A stretch of DNA of 64,000 nucleotides from Palsa-504 sp963844625 (GTDB lineage Bacteria; Actinomycetota; Actinomycetes; Streptosporangiales; Streptosporangiaceae): contig CAWJPF010000011.1 in NCBI GenBank assembly GCA_963844625.1, forward strand, positions 186,001 to 250,000, read 5' to 3'. The notes beneath the pieces are model-generated. The model was not told the DNA's origin. It saw only the letters and a list, made by a program, of their open reading frames with translations, and did no database searches. Positions 41,437-52,743 of the stretch are shown here, piece after piece. The translations under genes were made by a program, and so were the position numbers. Numbering within the stretch: the stretch's first letter is position 1; every line of letters begins with the position of its first letter.

Positions 41437-42741
41437 TTACAGGCCGGAGTCCTCCAGCATCTCCGTGACCAGGGCGGCGATCTGGGAGCGTTCGGACCGG
41501 ACCAGCGTGACGTGCGCGAACAGCGGATGACCCTTGAGCTTCTCGATCACCGCGATCACGCCGTCGTGCCGGCCGACCCGCAGGTTGTCGCGCTGGGCGA
41601 TGTCGTGGGTGAGTACCACCCGCGATCCTGAGCCGATCCTGGACAGCACGGTCAGCAGGACGCCGCGCTCGAGGGACTGGGCCTCATCCACGATCACGAA
41701 CGCGTCGTGCAGTGACCGGCCCCGGATGTGGGTCAGGGGCAGCACCTCGAACATGTCCCTGGCCAGGACCTCGTCGATGACGTCCTGGGTGGTGACGGCC
41801 GACAGGGTGTCGTAAACGGCCTGGGCCCAGGGACCCATCTTGTCCGCTTCGGATCCGGGCAGGTAACCGAGGTCCTGACCGCCGACCGCGTAGAGCGGCC
41901 GGAACACGATGACCTTGCGGTGCTGCCGCCGTTCCATGACCGCCTCGAGCCCGGCGCACAAGGCCAGCGCGGACTTGCCGGTGCCCGCCCGGCCGCCGAG
42001 CGACACGATGCCGACCTCCGGGTCAAGCAGGAGGTCAAGCGCGACGCGCTGCTCCGCGCTCCGGCCCCGGAGCCCGAACGCTTCCCGGTCGCCCCGTACC
42101 AGCTGCACGGACTTGTCCGGCTTGACCCGGCCGAGCGCGCTGCCGTTCGGCGAGGTGAGAACGAGGCCGGTGTGGCAGGGAATCTCGCGGGCCGCCTCGC
42201 AGTCCAAGGTGCCTGATTCGTATAGTTCCTCGATGTCGCCACTGCCGACCTCAAGCTCCGTCATCCCGGTCCAGCCTGAATCGACCGGCAGCTCAGCGCG
42301 GTACTCCTGAGCCGCCAGCCCGACCGCGGCCGCCTTGACGCGCAGCGGCAGGTCCTTGCTGACGAGAATGACGTCTTCGCCCTCGGCCGCCAGGCTGCAG
42401 GCCACGGAAAGGATGCGCGAGTCGTTGTCCCCCAGCCGGAACCCGGCCGGCAGGACCGTCGGGTCGGAATGGTTGAGTTCGACCCTGACCGTGCCGCCGA
42501 GCTCGCCGACCGGCAGTTCCGCGTCCAGCCTGCCGTGCTCGATGCGCAGGTCATCGAGATGACGCAGGGCCTGGCGGGCGAAGTAGCCCAGTTCGGGATG
42601 GTGCCGTTTGGCCTCCAGTTCGGTGATGACGACGACCGGCAGGACCACCCCGTGCTCATCGAAACGGGTGATCGCGGCCGGATCAGCCAGCAGGACACTG
42701 GTGTCGAGTACAAACGTACGGCGACCTTGAGGATTGACCAC
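41437..42741 (-). CDS. PIN-PhoH family protein (PhoH2-like)
   Basis: 434 residues from GTG 42741, behind GGGGAG. The N-terminal PIN domain (FVLDTSVLLADPAAI, VVITELEAKRHH, GDNDSRILSVA) has the acidic nuclease residues. The C-terminal PhoH ATPase has Walker A (GGRAGTGKSALAL) and Walker B (DAFVIVDEAQSLERG). PhoH2 proteins are RNA helicase/ribonucleases. It is not obviously linked to the envelope genes and has its own upstream region. Confidence 0.9.
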   Translation of the reverse strand: MVNPQGRRTFVLDTSVLLADPAAITRFDEHGVVLPVVVITELEAKRHHPELGYFARQALRHLDDLRIEHGRLDAELPVGELGGTVRVELNHSDPTVLPAGFRLGDNDSRILSVACSLAAEGEDVILVSKDLPLRVKAAAVGLAAQEYRAELPVDSGWTGMTELEVGSGDIEELYESGTLDCEAAREIPCHTGLVLTSPNGSALGRVKPDKSVQLVRGDREAFGLRGRSAEQRVALDLLLDPEVGIVSLGGRAGTGKSALALCAGLEAVMERRQHRKVIVFRPLYAVGGQDLGYLPGSEADKMGPWAQAVYDTLSAVTTQDVIDEVLARDMFEVLPLTHIRGRSLHDAFVIVDEAQSLERGVLLTVLSRIGSGSRVVLTHDIAQRDNLRVGRHDGVIAVIEKLKGHPLFAHVTLVRSERSQIAALVTEMLEDSGL

Positions 42742-43029
42742 GCAGACTCCCCTGGGCGCCGGGGCAGGCCCGGCGCCAAGACAGGACACAGACGTGTCGG
42801 ATGGGCCGGGCCTGGCCCCCAAAGGGCCGTGCCGGCCCTTCTGTCATCCCGTCTGCGCGCAGAGCGCGAAGCTGAGAGATTCGAGGGCCCTCCCGGGAAC
42901 GGCACCACGCCGTCCACCACTACCGAAGGTACCCGTGATCGTGTTACGGCAAAAGCACCGCCACGTTACCAAGTAACAATCCTGTGCTTAACCAGCGGTA
43001 ACGTAACGCACCTGGGTTGCGCGCCGGAT

Positions 43030-43140
43030 CGGGCCGCAGGCCTGGCCGGCCAGGCCTGGCCTGTGGCGGCAGCCCTGGCCGGCCTGGGCCGCAGGCATTG
43101 CGGGGCGGGCCGCAGGCATTGCCGGCCAGGGCTTACCGGC
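43030..43140. repeat. GC-rich repeat cluster with GGGCCGCAGGC units
   Basis: GGGCCGCAGGC occurs at 43030, 43086 and 43107 among interleaved CCTGGCC/GGCCAGG words, giving several possible hairpins between the prenyltransferase stop and phoH. It probably includes the terminator of the prenyltransferase gene. Confidence 0.45.
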
Positions 43141-43155
43141 GATGCGGACCGGGCG

Positions 43156-43917
43156 TTACGAGCCGAACCGCCGATTACGTGCCGCGTAGGAGCGTAGGGC
43201 CCGCAGGAAGTCGACCTTGCGGAACGCAGGCCAGTAGGCGTCACAGAAGTAAAACTCCGAGTGGGTGCTCTGCCAGAGCAGAAAGCCGCCGAGCCGCTGC
43301 TCACCCGAGGTACGGATGACGAGATCGGGGTCCGGCTGGCCCGCCGTGTACAGGTGCTCGGCGATGTGCTCCACGTCGAGCGCCTCGGCCAGTTCCTCGA
43401 TCGTGGTGCCCCTGGTCGCGTGGTCCTGCAGCAGGGAACGTACCGCATCGGCGATCTCGCGCCGGCCGCCGTAGCCGACCGCGACGTTGACCAGGAGGCC
43501 GGGATAATGGGCGGTCACCTCGGCGGCGTCCTTCAGGACCCGGACCGTGTTGCCGGGCAGCAGGTCGAGCGCGCCCACCGGATTCACGTGCCAGTGCTCG
43601 GCGACCAGGCCCTGCACGGTGTCCTCGATAATCTTCAGCAGCGGCACCAGCTCGGCCGCCGGCCGGGCCAGGTTGTCGGTGGAAAGCAGCCATAGGGTCA
43701 CCACCTCGACGCCGGTCTCGCGGCACCACTCGAGCAGCTCGAAGATCTTGTCCGCGCCCTTGCGGTGACCGCTGCTGACGTCCCGGAATCCGGCTGACCT
43801 GGCCCACCGCCGGTTACCGTCGCACATCACCCCGACGTGGCGCGGGATGGCCTCCGGCGTAAGGGAAAGCTCGATCCTGTGCTCGTAGAGCCGGTAAACC
43901 AGATCACGAAGTCCCAT
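43156..43917 (-). CDS. Cis-prenyltransferase (UppS family)
   Basis: 253 residues from ATG 43917, behind GAGGAAGG. The catalytic loop is VGVMCDGNRRWARS; further motifs are GHRKGADKIFELLEWC, VNVAVGYGGRREIADAV and the C-terminal DLVIRTSGEQRLGGFLLWQS. It condenses isopentenyl diphosphate into Z-polyprenyl diphosphate for cell-wall lipid carriers. Actinobacteria have several paralogues of different chain length; length cannot be deduced here. Confidence 0.92.
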   Translation of the reverse strand: MGLRDLVYRLYEHRIELSLTPEAIPRHVGVMCDGNRRWARSAGFRDVSSGHRKGADKIFELLEWCRETGVEVVTLWLLSTDNLARPAAELVPLLKIIEDTVQGLVAEHWHVNPVGALDLLPGNTVRVLKDAAEVTAHYPGLLVNVAVGYGGRREIADAVRSLLQDHATRGTTIEELAEALDVEHIAEHLYTAGQPDPDLVIRTSGEQRLGGFLLWQSTHSEFYFCDAYWPAFRKVDFLRALRSYAARNRRFGS

Positions 43918-44143
43918 GCGGCGGCCTTCCTCATCGCCGTGAAGATCTAGCAGAAACGTATCCAACGAATGGAACGGTTCGGTCGGCGACTATGGTTCCG
44001 GGCCGGATGGGACGAATCAGCCGCGGCACATGACGAGGGTGCGGGACCCCTTTCGCTTCCCCGGAGGAGCGGGGAATCGTTACCGTCTTGGAACCTGGAA
44101 GGTCATCGGTGCGGGCCGGTGACCTGGATTCTCATACTCAAGT

Positions 44144-44857
44144 TCACGCGTTTCCCGGCCCCTGGTCCCGCACTTCCTCGACGTGTCGCAGGGCCGCACG
44201 CAGCCGGTCCAGCCAGGCGTCCGCGTTCTCCCCGGTCAGCCGTACGCACCAGGCCAGCGCGTCACTCCGGCTGCGCGCCACGCCCGCGTCGACCAGCGTG
44301 TCGAGCACCCGGCGCTCGGGCTGGCGCAGCCTGGTCATGACCGGGATCGAGAGTGTGGTGAACATCTCAGTCACGTCGGCGCAGCTGACGCCCCAGGACA
44401 CCTTGCGCCGGAACTTGTGCTCGGCCTCACGCGCGATCTCGATCCGGCGCAACCGGGTCTCCTCGCGGAACCTGCGGATCCTGCCCTCGGCCGCGGCGGC
44501 CCGCTCGGCGTCGGACGCGCCGGACGCGCCGGACGCGCCGGCCGCGCCGGCCGCCTCGGGCGCGGCCAGGGTCCCGACAACCGTGATCTCCTCGCGGTCC
44601 ACCTTGATGTCAGGCGCGGCGGTGAACCAGTCGCCGGGAAGGCGGCCGGTAAACCAGCCGCGTACTTCCGCTGCGGTGCTCGCCCGGCCGGACGCGCCCG
44701 GCTCGCCGGTCTCGCCGGTCTCGCCGGTCTCGCCGGTCTCGCCGGTCTCGCCGGTTTTGCTGCCGTGGCCGCTGGTCGCCTCGCTACTAGCGTTCGTGTC
44801 GTCACCCGTCCCGGCCGCGTCATCTGCTGCCCCGGAACCTGCTTGCTGTGTATTCAT
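44144..44857 (-). CDS. Conserved actinobacterial protein with Gly-Glu-Thr repeats
   Basis: 237 residues from ATG 44857 (GAGGAG 11 bases upstream; ATG 44884 possible). After an acidic Ala/Gly-rich start comes a GET repeat, a folded segment (AAEVRGWFTGRLPGDWFTAA), an Ala/Ser-rich linker, a long basic helix (RIRRFREETRLRRIEIAREA) and a C-terminal domain (RVLDTLVDAGVARSRSDALA) resembling ribbon-helix-helix proteins. I recall similar proteins widely in Streptomyces without a function. Two low-complexity linkers suggest flexible tethers. Confidence 0.7.
   Translation of the reverse strand: MNTQQAGSGAADDAAGTGDDTNASSEATSGHGSKTGETGETGETGETGETGEPGASGRASTAAEVRGWFTGRLPGDWFTAAPDIKVDREEITVVGTLAAPEAAGAAGASGASGASDAERAAAAEGRIRRFREETRLRRIEIAREAEHKFRRKVSWGVSCADVTEMFTTLSIPVMTRLRQPERRVLDTLVDAGVARSRSDALAWCVRLTGENADAWLDRLRAALRHVEEVRDQGPGNA
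44704..44757 (-). repeat. 9-bp coding repeat (Gly-Glu-Thr), about six units
   Basis: CGCCGGTCT in near-perfect tandem inside the 44144 gene, coding GET units. A nearby GACGCGCCG repeat (about 44515-44550) codes the Gly-Ala-Ser linker. Repeat number may vary between strains. Confidence 0.8.
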
Positions 44858-45374
44858 GTAATTATGATTACTCCTCATGATCAACGCGTCAATCGCCCTC
44901 CAGCTCAGTTCCGGGCACAGCCGGGACCCTTGGCGGCCGGACCGCGCGATGTAGGTCAGCGGACGAGGCCACGGATCAGGGGCGTACCGCGTGGTTGCGG
45001 CGCGCAGAACGCCTCCACGTCGTAGGCGAGAGCCAGTCGCTGCTGATTTTTCAGCTACCCGCCGCGCGGCGCGTCTAGGATGCGCGTCGGCCGCGACGAT
45101 GCTGCCAGACCAGTCCCGTCGGCCCCATCCGCCCTGTTTTCGCTCACCTGTACGAGATCAGCGAAGATTATCGCGGAGGATTCGGCTTCAGTGGAGGAAA
45201 ATGGCCCCTATCAGGTACCGGATCTTCCGCATAAGCCAGATCCTCCACGATATTTACCGGGCTAGGCCGCGACGGCGGAGTCTGGGGTATCACGGCTCAC
45301 ACCAGCACCACGACCCTTCGGTAAGCGGCCAGGTGCGGGTAGCTCCGCAGCTATCTCCGGCCACACGGGGGACG
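44858..45374. other. Intergenic, nothing recognised
   Basis: About 515 bases upstream of the 44144 gene and downstream of the NlpC/P60 gene. Lower GC patches lie near 45100-45250. Small frames lack ribosome sites; no clear riboswitch fold was found by eye. Confidence 0.35.
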
Positions 45375-46760
45375 TCAGGCCAGGCCGGAGGCTAGGCTGG
45401 CGGCGATCCGGGGGTAGACGCGGATGGCGCCGGCGAACTGGGAGCCGAAACTCACCGGGACCACCTGAACGTCCATGCCGGGCTGCGGCGCCTGGATCAT
45501 CCAGCCGTTGCCCAGGTAGATGGCGACGTGCGAGATGTAGCCGGGGTCGGTCGGGTCGGTGTGGTAGAAGAGCAGGTCGCCGGGCGCCAGCTGGCTGACC
45601 GGCACGGCCGGGCCGGTCCTGGCCTGGTCGGCGGCCACCCGGGGCATGCTGACGCCTGCCTGGGCGAAGGCCCACTGAACCAGGCCCGAGCAGTCGAACG
45701 ACGCCGGGCCGGCGGCGCCCCACACGTAGGGCCGGCCGCGCGCGCTCTCGGCGGCGCGCAGGGCTACGAGGAGCTGGGCCGTGGTCATGGCCGCGCCGCC
45801 CGCCGTGGCGGAACCGGCCGCCGTGGCGGAGCCGGCCGGGGCGGAACCGGCCGGGATCATGCCCGCAGACGTCCTGGTCACCTCCGCAACCAGCGGCTCG
45901 ACCGCCGCCCCGGACGGTAGGACCCGTTTGATCTGCCCGACGAGCGAGGCCACGCTCGAGGGCCGCGCGCTGATGACGATGGCGTTGCCGGCCGGCACTC
46001 CTAGCGACCTGGCGGTCGCGTCGGACACCACGGCATCGACCCCGCCGATCCCGACGGTGCCGAACGCGACTACCGGCAGCTGTTCCAGCCGGTGCCCCGC
46101 CACGGTGACATCGTGGCCCAGGGAGAGCCGGTCCAGGGTGCCCATGGTGTAGGACACCGCGACGCCGCCGTCAGCTACTCCTTGCCACAGCGGGTTGGAG
46201 GCCGCCGTGGGGCGCGGGGCATAATCGCGGAAGGTGGACGGGTCGACGCCGAGCACGGCCGTGTACGTCCCGTTGATCTTTATCTTGGCGGCTTCGATCC
46301 GATCGGCGCTGGTGACATCGGGCTGCCGTGACACCGCGGCCAGGACCTGTGCGGACAGCGAGAACGGCGCGACGACCAGCAGATCCGCCTGTCGCAGCCC
46401 GCGCAACGGGGCGACCGGCGCCGGCCGGGACGGCCCGGCGCCCGGCGCGGCGGAAGCGGAAGCGGTGGCCATAGGCACGGTAGTACTGGCGACCGGCACC
46501 ATCATCGGCTTGCCGCCGCCATCTGCGTTCCCGCCGAGTGCCGGCACCACCGGCCCCGTCGCGTTCGCAGGAGCCGGCCTGGCCGCCGGCAGCACGGCGG
46601 CGGATCCGCTTACCTGGGCCGGCTTGCCGCCCGCGGTGACCAGCACCGCGCCCACGACAAGCCCGATGACCGCCAGCAGGCTGATCACCACGGGAACCGG
46701 ATGCCGGGCGACCGGGGACCCCCCGGGTCGCCCGTTCATGATCGGTCGTCGCAGACGCAT
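45375..46760 (-). CDS. Secreted NlpC/P60 peptidoglycan hydrolase
   Basis: 461 residues from ATG 46760, with GGAGG just upstream. An N-terminal membrane segment (VPVVISLLAVIGLVVGAVLV) acts as signal or anchor and a Pro/Ala-rich linker follows. A middle domain of about 170 residues (DLLVVAPFSLSAQVLAAVSR and TVAGHRLEQLPVVAFGTVGI) resembles MacB/FtsX-type extracellular folds. The C-terminal NlpC/P60 domain has catalytic Cys (ASFDCSGLVQWAF) and His (YISHVAIYLGNGW). The family cleaves gamma-D-Glu-diaminopimelate or related peptide bonds. Confidence 0.85.
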   Translation of the reverse strand: MRLRRPIMNGRPGGSPVARHPVPVVISLLAVIGLVVGAVLVTAGGKPAQVSGSAAVLPAARPAPANATGPVVPALGGNADGGGKPMMVPVASTTVPMATASASAAPGAGPSRPAPVAPLRGLRQADLLVVAPFSLSAQVLAAVSRQPDVTSADRIEAAKIKINGTYTAVLGVDPSTFRDYAPRPTAASNPLWQGVADGGVAVSYTMGTLDRLSLGHDVTVAGHRLEQLPVVAFGTVGIGGVDAVVSDATARSLGVPAGNAIVISARPSSVASLVGQIKRVLPSGAAVEPLVAEVTRTSAGMIPAGSAPAGSATAAGSATAGGAAMTTAQLLVALRAAESARGRPYVWGAAGPASFDCSGLVQWAFAQAGVSMPRVAADQARTGPAVPVSQLAPGDLLFYHTDPTDPGYISHVAIYLGNGWMIQAPQPGMDVQVVPVSFGSQFAGAIRVYPRIAASLASGLA

Positions 46761-46836
46761 TGCCTCCACGATATGTCCCCGACCCCCCGTCCTGGCCAGA
46801 GCCAGGACGGCCAAAAGGCCAAAACGGCCAGAACCG

Positions 46837-48870
<2,034 letters not shown>

Positions 48871-49037
48871 CAGAACTACGGTACTGGGCTGGCCCGGGGG
48901 GACCTGTGCTGGCCCGGAGGGACGACCCCGTGCTGGCCCGGAGGACAACCTCCCGGTGCGCTCCGCGCTGCGCGGCTGCGGTGCTCGCCGTAGTATCGCC
49001 CGGCCGGAGGGGGCCTCGCGGGCCGCGTGATGGCGGC

Positions 49038-49856
49038 TTACGCCGCGATCCTCGCCGTACCGGCGGGGTGACGGCGGGCGACTGCGCGATAGGCCTGGCC
49101 GAACAGGAAAAAGGCGGCGCCTAGGACGCCGACGAAGAAGCCGAGCGGCCAGTTGGTCTGGTAGGAGGCCGCGATGCCGATCCACACCGTGACCAGCGCG
49201 ATGCCGACGGAAAGGGTCATCGCGAGGATCGGCCTCGCCGTGAGCGACCTGGCCGCGGCGGCCGGGCCGATCATCAGGCTGAACATCAGCAGGGCGCCCA
49301 CCACCGGCACCGTCATGCTGGTGGCCAGGGCCATGACCAGCAGGAACGCGAGGTCCATCCGGCGGGGTGACACCCCCCGTGCCTCGGCGACCTCGGGCAT
49401 GGCCGAGGACAGCAGCAGCGGGCGGAACATCACGATGATCGCCGCGATCGACACCGCGCCGAGCACGACGATGGGCAGCACTTCGCCCTGGCTGACCCCG
49501 AACACCTCGCCGAACAGCAGCGAGTACGCCTCCTGCGCGTACTCGGTGCTCCAGCTGACGAACAGCGCCCCCACCCCGAGCATCAGCACGAATGTCATCG
49601 CGGTGGCCACGTCCGGCCGGGCGCGGCGGCTGAGCCCGGCGATGCCGAGCGCTCCCGCCACGGAGAAGGTGGCCAGGCCCACGAACGGGTTGAGTCCGAG
49701 CAGGCTGGCCCCGGCCGCGCCGGCGAAGGCGCCGTTGGGGATGGCGTGCGCCGCGAACGTCGACCCGCGCAGCACGGCGAAGAACCCCGTCACCCCGGCG
49801 ATCACCGCCACCACCGTGGCCGCGATCCAGGTGTTCAGCATCAGGCCGGTGAACAT
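49038..49856 (-). CDS. Zinc ABC transporter permease, ABC-3 family (second)
   Basis: 272 residues with about eight helices. Family patterns: GFFAVLRGSTFAAHAIPNGA, LLFGEVFGVS, PRRMDLAFLLVMALATSMTV, VGALLMFSLMIGPAAAARSL. It starts 16 bases inside the preceding permease, so the two are made together and would form a heterodimeric channel, where many zinc systems use one permease twice. Confidence 0.88.
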   Translation of the reverse strand: MFTGLMLNTWIAATVVAVIAGVTGFFAVLRGSTFAAHAIPNGAFAGAAGASLLGLNPFVGLATFSVAGALGIAGLSRRARPDVATAMTFVLMLGVGALFVSWSTEYAQEAYSLLFGEVFGVSQGEVLPIVVLGAVSIAAIIVMFRPLLLSSAMPEVAEARGVSPRRMDLAFLLVMALATSMTVPVVGALLMFSLMIGPAAAARSLTARPILAMTLSVGIALVTVWIGIAASYQTNWPLGFFVGVLGAAFFLFGQAYRAVARRHPAGTARIAA

Positions 49857-50749
49857 ACCTGCTCCGTATCAGGGCTGTCCTGGACCGCCCGTCCGCGGTC
49901 TGGCCGGCGCAGGTAGGTGACCAGGTAGCTGCCCACGATCAGCGTCACCACGAAGAAGCTCACCGGCCAGCCCCGGCCTGTGGGCCACCAGTAGAAGCTG
50001 TCGTACGCGAGCACGATGCCGAGCCAGATGGCCGCCACCCCGATGCCCGCCGCCACGGCCATCGCCCGGACCGGGCCCTTCGAGATCCGCAGCGCGGTCG
50101 CGGCCGGCCCGATCAGCAGCGCGGTGCTCAGCACCGAGCCGATGATCACGGCGGAGAGCGCCACCGACACGGCCAGCGCCATCAGGAAGGCCGTGCCCAC
50201 GGCGCGTACCGGCACGCCGCGCGCGGCCGCGATGTCGGGGCTGAGCGAGCTCAGCAGCAGCACCCGGGCCAGCACCACGACGGTGCCCAGCGCGAGCAGC
50301 GCGGACACGATCAGGGCGGGAATGGTGGAGGAGGTCAGGACGAAAATGGAGCCGAACAAGATGGTGAACGACGCGCCCGTCGTGGAGCTGTACTGGGTGC
50401 CCAGGTAGAGGAACAGCGCGGCCAGGCCGAGGGCGGCGCCGAGCACCACTCCGGTCGCCACGTCCCGGCCGCGGCGGCGCTGGATGCCGATCATCTCCAT
50501 GAACGCGGCCGCGCCCGCGCCGAAGGCCAGATATCCCCAGAACTGGTTGACGCCGATCAGGAAGGCGCCGGACCCCCCGGTGACGGAGATGTCGGCGAGG
50601 GAATGACCGGCGAACGACTGGCCGCGGGTCACCGTGAACACGCCGACCACCGCCGAGGTGATGGCGATGACGGTCCCGACGGCCAGCGCGATGTGCACCG
50701 GCCCGCTGCCGAAGAAGCCCGGCTCGAAGAGGTACCTGAGCACGGTCAC
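49841..50749 (-). CDS. Zinc ABC transporter permease, ABC-3 family (first)
   Basis: 302 residues with about eight helices: VVGVFTVTRGQSFAGHSLAD, ILFGSIFVLTSSTIPAL, VGTAFLMALAVSVALSAVII and STALLIGPAATALRISKGPV. Its ATG overlaps the ATPase stop (ATGA). Probable ZnuB or MntB-type subunit; zinc is favoured by the adjacent zur gene. Confidence 0.88.
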   Translation of the reverse strand: MTVLRYLFEPGFFGSGPVHIALAVGTVIAITSAVVGVFTVTRGQSFAGHSLADISVTGGSGAFLIGVNQFWGYLAFGAGAAAFMEMIGIQRRRGRDVATGVVLGAALGLAALFLYLGTQYSSTTGASFTILFGSIFVLTSSTIPALIVSALLALGTVVVLARVLLLSSLSPDIAAARGVPVRAVGTAFLMALAVSVALSAVIIGSVLSTALLIGPAATALRISKGPVRAMAVAAGIGVAAIWLGIVLAYDSFYWWPTGRGWPVSFFVVTLIVGSYLVTYLRRPDRGRAVQDSPDTEQVCSPA

Positions 50750-51561
50750 CGCACCACGTGGACGTCCTCGGCCGCGGCCGCCGCGTCGTCGAGCCCTTCC
50801 GGGGCGGCCACCACCAGGACCCGCCCGTGCACCCTGATCACGTCGACGTGCTGGCCGTACAGGCGGGACAGGACCTCGGGTGAGACCACCTCGTCGGTAC
50901 GGCCGACCGCCACCCGGCCCGCCGCCGCGTAAACGATCCGGTCCATCACCGGCATCAGCGGGTTCATGTCGTGCGCCGAGATGAGCACGGCGATCCCTTC
51001 GGCCCGGGCCAGCCGGGCCAGTACCGAGACGATCCCCTGCTCGCTGGAGATGTCGAGGTTGGCCAGCGGCTCGTCGAGCAGCAGCAGCCTCGGCCGGCTG
51101 ATCAGCGCGTGCGCGATCATGACCCGCTGCTGCTCACCGCCGGATAGCTCGCCAACCCGCGCGTCGGCGTACCGCTGCGCGCCGACGGCGGTCAGCATGT
51201 CGGCGACCAGCTCGCGGCGGGCCCGGGACGGGAGCCGGATGCCGAACCTGTGCCCGTCGACCCCGAGTGAGACCACGTCCCTGACCCGTAGCGGCATATC
51301 CGGCTCGATGGCCAGCTTCTGCGGTACGTACCCGATCGAGGCATCGCGGGCCGCCCGCGGCGCACCGTCGATGAGCACCGAGCCGCGGGTGACCGGCTGC
51401 AAGCCGAGGATGACCCGGAGCAAGGTGGTCTTGCCCGCGCCGTTCGGCCCGATGAGGCCGGTGAACTCGCCCGGGCGGATGGTGAACGAGACGTCCCGGA
51501 GGATCTCCCGGCCGCCGAGACTGACCCCGACCCCGTCCAGCCGGAGGAGTTCGGCCGTCAT
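50746..51561 (-). CDS. znuC: Zinc ABC transporter ATPase
   Basis: 271 residues from ATG 51561, sharing one base with the substrate-binding protein stop (TGATG). Walker A GPNGAGKTTLLRV, signature GELSGGEQQRVMIA, Walker B LLLLDEPLANLD and switch His in LISAHDMNPL are all intact. The size and specificity pattern are those of ABC-3 zinc/manganese importers. Confidence 0.9.
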   Translation of the reverse strand: MTAELLRLDGVGVSLGGREILRDVSFTIRPGEFTGLIGPNGAGKTTLLRVILGLQPVTRGSVLIDGAPRAARDASIGYVPQKLAIEPDMPLRVRDVVSLGVDGHRFGIRLPSRARRELVADMLTAVGAQRYADARVGELSGGEQQRVMIAHALISRPRLLLLDEPLANLDISSEQGIVSVLARLARAEGIAVLISAHDMNPLMPVMDRIVYAAAGRVAVGRTDEVVSPEVLSRLYGQHVDVIRVHGRVLVVAAPEGLDDAAAAAEDVHVVR

Positions 51562-52508
51562 CACAGGTGCTCGGTCGAGATCTTGCTGGCCACAGCCTTC
51601 TGCAGATCCTGGACCTCGGCCAGCATCCACGACTGGTAGTTAAAACCGGGCTCCGGCATCGTCTCGTAAACCCCCACGACGGGAATGCCGTTCGCCCGGG
51701 CCAGCGCGATGAACGATTCGGTCAGCGAGTCCGTCACCTGCTGGTTGTAGAGAAACACCGTCACCTTGTGCTGCGTGAACAGGCTCCGCTGCACCGCGAC
51801 GTCCTGCGCGGACGGGTCGGTGCCGTTCATGATGTCGGCCTGGAACGCCCACGGCGTCAGGTTGTCGGCCCCGGCCGCCTGCAGCATGTAGTCGGCCACC
51901 GGCTCGGTGGTCGCCACCGGCGTGTTCGGGTACTTCGCCTTGAACGCGGCGATGGCCTTGTCCCACGCGGTCAGCGAGCTGGTGAAGGCGGCCGCGCTGG
52001 CCTTGAAGTACGACGCGTGCGCGGGCTGCAAGGTGCTCAGGTCAGCGGCGATCGCGTTCGCCACGGCCGGCATGGTGCTTGGCTTGTACCACAGGTGCGG
52101 GTTCGGCGTGCTGTCAGGAAGACCGAGGAGATGCTGCACCACGACCACCTTGCGGGCGGAATTCGGCACCGCGCTCTCGATCGTGTTCATAAAGGTGTCG
52201 TAGCCGACGCCGTTCTGCACCACGAGCTGGGCCGAGTCCAGCAGGCGGGCCACCGAGGCACTCGCCTCGAACGTGTGCGGGTCGGTGTTCGGGTTGCTCA
52301 GGATCGCGCTGACCTGGACGTACTTCCCGCCGACCTGCTGGATGACGTCCGCGTACTCGTTCTCGGCGCCCACCGCGACGATGCGGCCGCCCGAGCCGCC
52401 CGAGCCCGAGCCGCCCGCGCGCAGCGCGAGCGAGGAGGAGCAGCCGCTCGCCAGCAGCGCCGCGGCGAGCGGCAGGACGGCAAACAGGAACCTGCGGCGA
52501 CTCCGCAT
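51561..52508 (-). CDS. znuA: Zinc-binding lipoprotein of the ABC transporter
   Basis: 315 residues from ATG 52508, behind GAGGAG. Signal peptide with lipobox LLASGC, Gly/Ser linker, then a cluster A-I metal-binding protein: candidate ligands His in NPNTDPHTF and His in STPNPHLWYKP, plus acidic residues near TTEPVADYML. The usual histidine-rich loop is missing. Its promoter carries a Zur-like box over the -10. Confidence 0.88.
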   Translation of the reverse strand: MRSRRRFLFAVLPLAAALLASGCSSSLALRAGGSGSGGSGGRIVAVGAENEYADVIQQVGGKYVQVSAILSNPNTDPHTFEASASVARLLDSAQLVVQNGVGYDTFMNTIESAVPNSARKVVVVQHLLGLPDSTPNPHLWYKPSTMPAVANAIAADLSTLQPAHASYFKASAAAFTSSLTAWDKAIAAFKAKYPNTPVATTEPVADYMLQAAGADNLTPWAFQADIMNGTDPSAQDVAVQRSLFTQHKVTVFLYNQQVTDSLTESFIALARANGIPVVGVYETMPEPGFNYQSWMLAEVQDLQKAVASKISTEHL

Positions 52509-52564
52509 GACCGGCACTCCTCGTTCGGGGAAGGCTCGTAGCTCGGGAAGGGGCCTGCCTTCGC

Positions 52565-52597
52565 GATAATGATAATGATTCCCAATTTCGTTTGCAA
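52565..52597 (-). promoter_or_regulatory. znuA promoter with overlapping Zur box
   Basis: On the minus strand TTGCAA, 17 bases, TATCAT. The sequence GATAATGATAATGATTCC (52565-52582) resembles actinobacterial Fur/Zur operators and covers the -10. It lies between znuA and the divergent zur gene, so zinc-bound Zur would block znuA transcription. Confidence 0.6.
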
Positions 52598-52743
52598 CAC
52601 GGTGGCGGCTTAGCATGATCGTGTGCCGGCGGACGCGGTAAACGACGCGGAACGACGCGGAAACGATGCCCGCGGGCACACGATCAAGGGACGGAGGCGC
52701 GCACGCGTTGGGCGGAAGCGGACCGAGGTTGTACCGTGCGACT

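Noticed and set aside
43030..43140. CRISPR-like array
   Set aside because: The GGGCCGCAGGC units are short, unequally spaced and overlap other GC words; no regular spacers and no cas genes.
44704..44757. CRISPR or regulatory direct repeats
   Set aside because: Contiguous 9-bp units in frame inside a coding region, with no spacers.
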